Of a stretch of 5,108 nucleotides of DNA, positions 1-4,329 are shown piece by piece. The position numbers and the translations under genes are program-made. The first letter of the stretch is position 1; every line of letters begins with the position of its first letter. Below the pieces are notes generated by a model that made no database searches, had not been told where the DNA came from, and saw nothing but the letters and a program-made list of their open reading frames with translations. The DNA comes from Actinomycetota bacterium (GTDB lineage Bacteria; Actinomycetota; UBA4738): positions 1-5,108 of the forward strand of contig VAYG01000009.1 of assembly GCA_005885015.1 (NCBI GenBank), given 5' to 3'.

Positions 1-740
1 CCTGGAGCCTCCGGCGGGCTGGGAAGAGGACCGGAGCATCGCCGGGCCCGTACCGGATCGCCTCGTTCTCGGCGAGCCTGGCGATCCTGTTGCTCGTGTT
101 CGCCACTCCCATCGACGCGTACGCCGGGGTGAGCCTGTTCGACCACACGGTCGAGCACCTCCTGCTGGTCTTCGTCGTCGCTCCCCTGTTCGCCCTCGGA
201 GCCCCCGTCGGCGTGCTGCTCGACGCGGCGCCTCCCCGGTTGCGCGACCGCGTGCTGGTCCCGCTCCTGCGAAGCAGGGCCGCTTCCGTCCCGACCCATC
301 CGGCGGTGGCCGTCGGGGCCCTGCTCCTGGTCATGGGATCGACGCTCTTCACGCCGCTGTCCAACGCGGCGATGACCAACGGGAACCTGCACCTCCTCCA
401 GCACGCCCTGCTCCTGGTGATCGGATTCCTCCTGTGGCACTCGTTGGCAGGGGTCGACCTCCCCAGGCATCGGGTCCGCCTCGGGGTCCGGCTGGCGCTC
501 ATGGTGCTGCTCGTCGGGTTCTTCGCCTCAGTGGGGGTGGCCCTCCTACTCACCCGGGTCCCGCTGTACCACGCCTACGCGACGCTGCCCCCGCCGTGGG
601 GCGGACGGGCCGCGCTGGTGAGCCAGCACGACACCGGCGGGCTCCTGATCCTGGGCGGAGGCCTCCTGGTGCTGGCCGCGACGGCGGCCGTCAGCCCGGG
701 GACGCGGGTCGGACCGCTCGAGCACGAGCTCGGAGGCTGA
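1..740 (+). CDS. CtaG-like cytochrome c oxidase assembly membrane protein (5' end outside window)
   Basis: The reading frame is open from base 3 to the TGA at 738-740, giving 245 visible residues. Its beginning lies left of the window; a TTG at base 90 falls inside a membrane segment and is not a convincing start. The visible part is strongly hydrophobic, with about five or six membrane helices. It carries landmarks of the caa3_CtaG family: a TPIDAYAG turn after the first visible helix, then HTVEHLLLVFVVAP with LGAPVG, later NLHLLQHALLL with LLWHSLAG, and near the end SQHDTGGLLI leading into the last helix. Family members are membrane proteins linked to copper delivery or assembly of cytochrome oxidase; the actual function here is inferred from family. 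The histidines in the H-x3-H and L-Q-H helices are candidate metal ligands. The next gene starts 1 bp after the stop, so the two are probably cotranscribed. The family call is secure; the oxidase role is less so. Confidence 0.85.
   Translation, partial: WSLRRAGKRTGASPGPYRIASFSASLAILLLVFATPIDAYAGVSLFDHTVEHLLLVFVVAPLFALGAPVGVLLDAAPPRLRDRVLVPLLRSRAASVPTHPAVAVGALLLVMGSTLFTPLSNAAMTNGNLHLLQHALLLVIGFLLWHSLAGVDLPRHRVRLGVRLALMVLLVGFFASVGVALLLTRVPLYHAYATLPPPWGGRAALVSQHDTGGLLILGGGLLVLAATAAVSPGTRVGPLEHELGG
732..736 (+). promoter_or_regulatory. Shine-Dalgarno GGAGG for the GDPD-like gene
   Basis: A full GGAGG lies in the last codons of the upstream ctaG-like gene, 5 nt before a GTG at 742-744. This spacing decides the start of the downstream gene and suggests translational coupling, with ribosomes finishing at TGA 738-740 close to the next start. 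Confidence 0.75.
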
Positions 741-741
741 C

Positions 742-1416
742 GTGGAACGGGTGCTCCATCGCGTCAACTCACCGAGCCGGCTCCGCCGGGGGATCGCGGC
801 CAGGTTCGATCGGGCAGAGGTCGACCTGCGATACCGGAGAGGGAGATTCGTGCTCAGCCACGACGTTCCGATGGGACCGTGGACGCTCGGGCGGTCGGGC
901 GCGGAGTTCGTCCGTTCCCGGTTCCCTCCCATCCACCGGAAGGGACGACTGGCGCGATTGGCCGAGCTGATCGACGGGGACGCCATCCCACTGCTGATCG
1001 ATCTCAAGGGCCGGTGGCCGCGGAGGGGTCTGGCCCATCTGGCCGAATCGCTCCGCCTGCGTGGCCGCGACGAGGACGCCGTCGCCTCGAACCACCGGCG
1101 ACGTCTCGATCGCTTCGGGAGGATCGACCCGAATCGAACCCGGGTCTACGGCCTGAACCGGCGCAGGACGCGCCGGCTGATCAGACGACTCGATCCGGAT
1201 GACGCGCCGCGGGCGGTGTCGATCGACGCCGCCCTCCTCGACGGGCGCCCCGGGCTCCTGGACGCGTTGACCGGGGCGAACGTGGCCGTCTACGTGTGGA
1301 ACATCGGTCGTCCCGACGCCCTGACTCCACTGAAGCGCGCCGGGGTGGCGGGCGCGATCTTCGACGACACGGGGTGGGTCGCGGCGGCGGGCCCCAGGCC
1401 CGCCGCCGCCATCTGA
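742..1416 (+). CDS. Divergent glycerophosphodiester phosphodiesterase-like protein
   Basis: This 224-residue protein has a GTG start with a well-spaced GGAGG. It has no signal peptide, so it is probably cytoplasmic. It follows the GDPD (PLC-like TIM barrel) pattern: H6-R7 near the N-terminus, E26-x-D28 (metal-ligand position), H40-D41 after a short RGRFVLSHD strand, IPLLIDLKG (D87, K89) where the family normally has E-x-K, and a C-terminal VYVWNIGRPDAL...GVAGAIFDD block matching the family's W-T/V-N...GVDGIxTD end. Classical members hydrolyse glycerophosphodiesters to an alcohol and glycerol-3-phosphate. Deviations: the HRG motif reads HRV, the usual Glu before the lysine is Asp, and the chain is on the short side. 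Activity is therefore likely but unproven, and the substrate is unknown. It is coupled to the ctaG-like gene. The last 11 codons, an Ala/Pro/Arg tail, contain a strong inverted repeat. Confidence 0.8.
   Translation: MERVLHRVNSPSRLRRGIAARFDRAEVDLRYRRGRFVLSHDVPMGPWTLGRSGAEFVRSRFPPIHRKGRLARLAELIDGDAIPLLIDLKGRWPRRGLAHLAESLRLRGRDEDAVASNHRRRLDRFGRIDPNRTRVYGLNRRRTRRLIRRLDPDDAPRAVSIDAALLDGRPGLLDALTGANVAVYVWNIGRPDALTPLKRAGVAGAIFDDTGWVAAAGPRPAAAI
1381..1409. terminator. 13-bp perfect GC hairpin inside the 3' end of the GDPD-like gene
   Basis: The arms 1381-1393 (GCGGCGGCGGGCC) and 1397-1409 (GGCCCGCCGCCGC) are exact reverse complements with a 3-nt loop, CCA. The stem encodes the Ala/Gly/Pro/Arg tail at residues 214-223, and the TGA follows at 1414-1416. 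No clean U-tract follows; only GTTT is seen at 1421-1424. The hairpin lies between two convergent genes, so it could attenuate or terminate transcription from either side. The terminator role is inferred from position and stem strength. Confidence 0.5.
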
Positions 1417-1431
1417 CGCTGTTTCGGGCTG

Positions 1432-1605
1432 TTACTTGCCAGCCTGACCCACCCTCTCACGGGCCTTCTGCTGGCCCTCCGGGGGAAGGTCGTCGATCTG
1501 CTTGCCCTGGGGCTGACAGCACTCGCCGTCGGCGTCGGCGTGCTCCTTCCACGTCCGGCCGTCGCAGCACCAGCCCTGGCTCGTGTCCATCTCGGCTTGC
1601 GCCAT
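1432..1605 (-). CDS. Small double-CC hypothetical protein, 57 residues
   Basis: The start is ATG (complement of 1603-1605). Upstream on the minus strand is a strong purine-rich GGGAGG about 5 nt away (complement of about 1611-1616). The stop is TAA at the complement of 1432-1434. The protein is hydrophilic, with no signal peptide or membrane segment. It has four cysteines in two adjacent pairs, C13-C14 and C29-C30, in the contexts GWCCDG and GECCQP, separated by 14 residues that include H22. The C-terminal half is Cys-free and charged (DDLPPEGQQKARERVGQ). I do not recognise the family. The Cys arrangement would suit metal or FeS binding, or redox chemistry; this is inference only. The gene is divergent from the DUF2231-Rieske gene (109 bp between starts) and converges on the GDPD-like gene (15 bp between stops). 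The ribosome-binding site and compact design make a real gene more likely than chance. Confidence 0.65.
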   Translation of the reverse strand: MAQAEMDTSQGWCCDGRTWKEHADADGECCQPQGKQIDDLPPEGQQKARERVGQAGK

Positions 1606-1714
1606 CGTTCCTCCCTTCTCCGATCGCGTGCTACCTACCCGAACGAGGGGCGTTCCATGCCCGGGCGCCGGATCGGAACAGCTACCGTCCGGCCTGCGCG
1701 GGTACATAGGGGAG
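1606..1714. promoter_or_regulatory. Divergent promoter region with inverted repeat GAACG-N5-CGTTC
   Basis: This 109-bp spacer separates the starts of the minus-strand small gene (1605) and the plus-strand DUF2231-Rieske gene (1715), so promoters for both should lie here or overlap the genes. A perfect inverted repeat GAACG-AGGGG-CGTTC occupies 1641-1655 and is a candidate operator. I find no convincing -35/-10 pair on either strand. Weak candidates are TACATA at 1703-1708, only 6 nt before the Rieske ATG as in some leaderless transcripts, and GGGTAG on the minus strand near 1635-1640. Confidence 0.4.
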
Positions 1715-2596
1715 ATGGACCCGATCTCTTCCTGGACGGACCCGGCCATTCGAGCCCTCGAACGTTCGGATGGCCTGAACGCCATGGGGAAATGGGTGAG
1801 CAACACGTTCCACCGGCTGGTCGGAACGGGCCGGGCGAAGGAGGCGCTCGCGGGGACGTGGATGGCCCACCCCGCGCACCCGATGCTGACCGACGTCACC
1901 ATCGGCGCCTGGACCAGCGCCGCGATCCTGGATGTGCTGGGCGGCGAGAGGGCTCGCCCCGGCGCGGACTTCCTCGCCGGCATCGGGATCCTCTCGGCCG
2001 TCCCCACGGCCCTGACCGGCCTGTCGGACCTCACCGACATCGTCGATCCGGAGGAACGAAGCCTGGGCACGGCTCATGCCCTGGCGAACGTCGGCACGCT
2101 GGCCCTGTGGAGCCTGTCCTACGTGGCGCGGAAGGCGGGGAGCCGCCGGGCTGCGATCGGGCTGTCCATGGCGGCGTCCGCGGTGATGACCGGGGCCGGC
2201 TTCCTGGGGGGGCACCTCAGCTTCCGGAAGGGGGTCGGGGTCGACCAGACGGCCTTCGATCCCCCGATCGAAGATTGGACGGCGGCCATCGCGATGGACG
2301 AGCTGAAGGATGGGCAGCCTCGCAGGGTGATGGTGGCGGGGAGGAACCTCTTCCTCCTGCGAAGGGGAGAGCGGGTCCACGCGCTGGCCAACCGCTGCAC
2401 CCACCGCGGCGGACCGCTGCACAAGGGGTCGCTCGATGACGACGGCGTGACCTGCCCCTGGCACCTGAGCACGTTTCGCCTCGAGGACGGGTCCGTCCTG
2501 CGCGGCCCTGCCACCGCCCCTCAGCCCACGTATCGCGTCCGCATCAGCGAGGGTCAGGTCGAGGTCCGCGGTCCCGACCGCGACGATCTCCGCTAA
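1715..2596 (+). CDS. DUF2231 membrane domain fused to C-terminal Rieske [2Fe-2S] protein
   Basis: This gene encodes 293 residues. ATG 1715 is preceded directly by AGGGGAG; spacing is too tight for a classical Shine-Dalgarno, but no better in-frame start exists before the frame runs into the divergent small gene. Residues about 45-175 form a DUF2231-type membrane domain. It opens with AHPAHPMLTD (H52, H55) and contains about four helices near 60-76, 83-102, 117-137 and 147-167. After a linker, residues about 188-288 are a complete Rieske ferredoxin-like domain with box 1 C228-T-H230-R-G-G-P and box 2 C247-P-W-H250, the 2Cys-2His [2Fe-2S] ligands, 16 residues apart. The tail is TAPQPTYRVR...VRGPD. 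It is probably a membrane-tethered electron carrier; DUF2231 may bind heme or serve as the anchor, but the partner is not shown. The N-terminal stretch before the membrane domain and the Rieske domain would lie on the same side if four helices is right. No Tat signal is seen. A degraded copy of the tail lies at 4202-4276. Confidence 0.9.
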   Translation: MDPISSWTDPAIRALERSDGLNAMGKWVSNTFHRLVGTGRAKEALAGTWMAHPAHPMLTDVTIGAWTSAAILDVLGGERARPGADFLAGIGILSAVPTALTGLSDLTDIVDPEERSLGTAHALANVGTLALWSLSYVARKAGSRRAAIGLSMAASAVMTGAGFLGGHLSFRKGVGVDQTAFDPPIEDWTAAIAMDELKDGQPRRVMVAGRNLFLLRRGERVHALANRCTHRGGPLHKGSLDDDGVTCPWHLSTFRLEDGSVLRGPATAPQPTYRVRISEGQVEVRGPDRDDLR

Positions 2597-2600
2597 CTGC

Positions 2601-2643
2601 CTCCCAGAAAACTCCCAGCAACTTTCTGGCACCCGCGTGGGAG
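2601..2643. repeat. Overlapping inverted repeats just after the Rieske gene
   Basis: Two mutually exclusive stems are visible. CCAGAAA at 2604-2610 pairs with TTTCTGG at 2623-2629 (7 bp, 12-nt loop). CTCCCA at 2612-2617, or its exact copy at 2601-2606, can pair with TGGGAG at 2638-2643. CTCCCAG is itself directly repeated at 2601-2607 and 2612-2618. There is no U-tract, so this is at best a weak or factor-dependent terminator, or an RNA 3'-end structure, starting 4 bp past the stop codon. Confidence 0.4.
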
Positions 2644-2777
2644 GATGCGCGCTTCCGCGTGAATAAGGGGGGGCGTGCAGAGCGCCCTGGCAAGGTGTGT
2701 GTTCGTCATGCCAGGTGGAGCGATCCGAGCAAGGAAGTCCTCGCTTGGAACTGTCGGAACTGAAAGGACAGGTAGAT
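2644..2777 (+). promoter_or_regulatory. Structured leader upstream of the two-domain secreted protein
   Basis: No gene is evident here. Seen directly: an inverted repeat CCTGGCA (2686-2692) with TGCCAGG (2709-2715) around a 16-nt loop; a second stem CCGAG (2725-2729) with CTTGG (2744-2748), with AGG/CCT inside it closing an AAGT loop; and a tandem 9-bp-period repeat, GGAACTG at 2747-2753 and 2756-2762. An AAAGGA at 2763-2768 is the likely ribosome-binding site for ATG 2778. The order stem-stem-RBS suggests a structured 5' UTR or operator sites. I could not match it to a known riboswitch consensus, and I see no clear -35/-10 pair; GAATAA at 2661-2666 is a weak -10 candidate. Confidence 0.35.
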
Positions 2778-3557
2778 ATGAAGAGGCTGTGTCTCATGGT
2801 GTTGACGGCCGGCATGATGCTGGCCGCCGCGCCTCTCCATGCCGCCACGGCGGCCCCGCAGACCGCGTATGACCTGCACTTCGATGGCTATTGCGACGGT
2901 CTGCATCTGAACATCCCGTCGGTCGGGTTGCCCGGCACTGCGTACTCGGTCGACGGCGACCAGACCGGCTGCGCGAGCGCTGGCGTGTTCGGCGTCGCCA
3001 AGCCCAACAACGCCGGGATCTACGGCATTACCAAGGGCGCCGAGTTCATCACGATCCCCAACTACGGGACCCACACCGTCATCAACAAGGACCACACGTG
3101 GGTCCACTACGGCCTGAACGGAAACCTGATCTACGTCCTGAACTCCGGCACGTGGACCACCGGGCCGCCGGCCCGCGGCGGTGCCGGCGTCTCCTCCTCC
3201 CTCACTCCGCGTGCAGGAGCCTCCAGCAAGGACATCCACTTCGATGGATACTGCGATGGCATGCACCTGGTCAGCCCTTCGGCCGGCCTCGGGATCAGGA
3301 AGACCGTCGACGGCAACCGCACGGGTTGCGCGTCCGACGGCCTCATGGGCACCAAGACGAAGATCAACAACCTGCGGGGCAGCTACGCGGTGAGCTTCTT
3401 CGCCAACGGCTCCCAGTGGCTCGAGACGGCGATCTTCTCGGACCACACGTGGGTCCACTATGCGGTCAGCGGCGACGTCATCTACGTCCTCAACTCCGGC
3501 ACGTGGAGCCCCGGGCCACCGCCCATCGGGGCGCCGGCCAAGTCGTCGACCTCGTAG
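2778..3557 (+). CDS. Secreted protein with two tandem ~100-residue homologous domains, family not recognised
   Basis: The protein has 259 residues from ATG 2778, chosen because it opens a typical Sec signal peptide (MKRLCLMVLTAGMMLAAAPLHA; likely cut after A22 or A25) and has AAAGGA upstream. A longer frame from 2697 would bury the signal. Domain 1 (about 32-131) and domain 2 (about 152-248) are clear duplicates. Each starts D-[LI]-HFDGYCDG-[LM]-HL, has V-D-G-[DN]-x-TGCAS about 20 residues later, and ends DHTWVHY-x3-G-x2-IYVLNSGTW-x2-GPP. Each has exactly two cysteines in matched places (C39/C65 and C159/C184), which suggests one disulfide per domain. The middle part (72-100 against 191-217) has diverged strongly. 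The domains are joined by a Gly/Ser/Ala/Pro linker (132-151), and the tail is Pro/Ser-rich. There is no lipobox, sortase motif or catalytic motif that I know. The Trp/Tyr/His-rich conserved end could be a ligand-binding surface; this is inference. It is probably a single-gene unit, followed by two hairpins. Confidence 0.85.
   Translation: MKRLCLMVLTAGMMLAAAPLHAATAAPQTAYDLHFDGYCDGLHLNIPSVGLPGTAYSVDGDQTGCASAGVFGVAKPNNAGIYGITKGAEFITIPNYGTHTVINKDHTWVHYGLNGNLIYVLNSGTWTTGPPARGGAGVSSSLTPRAGASSKDIHFDGYCDGMHLVSPSAGLGIRKTVDGNRTGCASDGLMGTKTKINNLRGSYAVSFFANGSQWLETAIFSDHTWVHYAVSGDVIYVLNSGTWSPGPPPIGAPAKSSTS
2871..3521 (+). repeat. Internal gene duplication: repeat units 2871-3170 and 3231-3521
   Basis: The two halves of the secreted-protein gene are also related at the DNA level. 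A 21-nt stretch at 3089-3109 is identical to 3440-3460, and the 28 nt at 3129-3156 match 3480-3507 with one mismatch. The opening CTTCGATGG segment is also shared (from 2880 and 3240). The middle part is unalignable at DNA level. The identity is concentrated in the conserved ends, which implies either strong constraint there or patchy gene conversion after an older duplication. Confidence 0.8.
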
Positions 3558-3572
3558 GAACCTCAGTTCCAC

Positions 3573-3598
3573 GCGGAGGCGCTCTTCAGCGCGTCCGC
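3573..3598 (+). terminator. First of two hairpins after the secreted-protein gene
   Basis: GCGGA-G-GCGCT (3573-3583) pairs with AGCGC-G-TCCGC (3588-3598) around a CTTC tetraloop: ten base pairs with one internal G-G mismatch. It begins 15 nt after the stop. No U-tract follows. It probably contributes to termination or mRNA 3'-end protection together with the next hairpin. Confidence 0.5.
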
Positions 3599-3611
3599 AC
3601 GCAGGATGCGG

Positions 3612-3635
3612 AGGGGGCGGGGAATCCCGCCCCCT
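3612..3635 (+). terminator. Strong GC hairpin terminator
   Basis: GGGGGCGGG (3613-3621) pairs perfectly with CCCGCCCCC (3626-3634) around the loop GAAT, and the flanking A3612-T3635 extends the stem. The following tail is TTCGTCTCCC, only weakly U-rich, as is common for terminators in high-GC bacteria. It closes the transcription unit of the two-domain secreted protein. Confidence 0.7.
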
Positions 3636-3686
3636 TCGTCTCCCAGATAAGATCGCGCCGCGCCCCATGCGACTGGCCCAGCTTCC

Positions 3687-4187
3687 ATGACCGAGGGCGG
3701 TCACGCCCCAGATGAAGGACGTCGTGGCCGCAACCTCGTGGTCGGGTTGTTCCTGGCGGCCGCTGTTGGGACCCTCTTGCCGGCGTGCGGCGGGCCGCCG
3801 CTGTCGGCGCGGATCGCGGTCCCCTTGACGACCATGGCTCGCGGATCAGCCATGCTCGGGAAGGTCATCGTCACGAACCACACCGGGCATGCCCTCCATG
3901 TGAATGGCTGCCACTCGCCGTTCCTGATTGCGCTCGGCAACGCGAAGATCTCGCCGAGCGTGGCATGGCTGGATTGCCTTCAACGGATCACGATCCCGAC
4001 CGGAGAGTCGACCTGGCGGGTGTCCGTCTCGGCGAGCTACCTGGCGTGCGGCCAGCGCGGCCCGCTCCCTCGATGCATCCACGGCTACCCGCCGCCGTTA
4101 CCGCCGGGTGCCTACGAAGCGGTGCTGTACCAGCGTCCCCACGTCGTTCCGACGCCGCAGCCGATCCGTATCCGCGTGACCCCGTAG
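3687..4187 (+). CDS. Probable lipoprotein with four-Cys extracytoplasmic domain
   Basis: The product has 166 residues. The N-terminus is charged (RRGRN), followed by a hydrophobic run LVVGLFLAAAVGTLL and L-P-A-C34-GG. This resembles a lipobox, although Pro at -2 is unusual, so lipid anchoring at C34 is probable rather than certain. The mature part looks like a compact beta-sandwich: KVIVTNHTGHALHVNGC (61-75), a middle strand region ending LDC97, IPTGESTWRVSVSASYLAC121, RC130, and a PPLPPGAYEAVLY end (136-148). The N-x-T-G...Cys, P-x-GES and LPPGAYEA landmarks recall Ig-like-fold envelope proteins of actinobacteria, but I cannot name a function. Cys 75, 97, 121 and 130 could form two disulfides. 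No good ribosome-binding site precedes ATG 3687; GTG at codon 18 would destroy the signal peptide, so ATG is kept. A possible -10, TAAGAT, lies at 3648-3653 without a matching -35. Confidence 0.7.
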   Translation: MTEGGHAPDEGRRGRNLVVGLFLAAAVGTLLPACGGPPLSARIAVPLTTMARGSAMLGKVIVTNHTGHALHVNGCHSPFLIALGNAKISPSVAWLDCLQRITIPTGESTWRVSVSASYLACGQRGPLPRCIHGYPPPLPPGAYEAVLYQRPHVVPTPQPIRIRVTP

Positions 4188-4201
4188 CGACGCGCAGTCA
4201 G

Positions 4202-4276
4202 ACCGCCACCGCGCCACAGCCCACCTACGAAGTGCGCGTGCATGAAAGGAGGTTCGAGATCCGCGGCCCCGATTCG
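4202..4276 (+). pseudogene. Relic of a Rieske-protein C-terminus (second copy)
   Basis: Read from base 4202, the plus strand encodes TATAPQPTYEVRVHERRFEI followed by RGPDS. From A at 4205 to D ending at 4273 this aligns without gaps to residues 266-288 of the DUF2231-Rieske protein (bases 2510-2578), with 16 of 23 residues identical and about 47 of 69 bases identical. At least eight differences are synonymous third-position changes. The copy therefore diverged while still coding, and is not a recent duplication. There is no start codon, ribosome-binding site, FeS ligand or upstream Rieske sequence: the fragment begins about 15 bp after the lipoprotein stop, and the frame then runs on without the expected stop. 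I read it as the last remnant of a paralogous or replaced Rieske gene. Chance similarity is unlikely given a gapless match in frame. Confidence 0.65.
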
Positions 4277-4310
4277 CAACGGGGGCGGAGATGGCCGAAT
4301 ATCTCCAGCT

Positions 4311-4327
4311 TCCCCTGGACCAGGGGA
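4311..4327. terminator. Inverted repeat downstream of the phosphoesterase stop
   Basis: TCCCCTGG (4311-4318) and CCAGGGGA (4320-4327) are perfect complements around a single A, giving in practice a 7-bp stem with a GAC loop. It starts 2 bp after the phosphoesterase TGA on the minus strand (complement of 4330-4332), the expected place for that gene's terminator. It could also stop plus-strand readthrough from the lipoprotein gene. No U-tract is seen on either side, so the role is inferred. Confidence 0.45.
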
Positions 4328-4329
4328 GT

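Noticed and set aside
2660..2770. Known riboswitch (cyclic di-GMP or cyclic di-AMP type) before the secreted protein
   Set aside because: Stems are present, but the conserved single-stranded cores I remember for these classes are not found; reported only as an unclassified structured leader.
1682..2848. Long minus-strand open frame opposite the Rieske gene (388 codons)
   Set aside because: It is rich in Arg, Pro and Gly with no recognisable motif and lies wholly antisense to a well-supported DUF2231-Rieske gene; long antisense frames are expected at this GC content.
2601..3647. CTCCCAGA at 2601-2608 and again at 3640-3647, both in spacers after genes
   Set aside because: Eight bases is too short to call a dispersed repeat, and the flanks do not match.
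2706..3704. Long minus-strand open frame opposite the two-domain secreted protein (332 codons)
   Set aside because: It shows low-complexity Arg/Gly/Val composition and mirrors the internal repeat of the plus-strand gene, which has a clear signal peptide and conserved domains.
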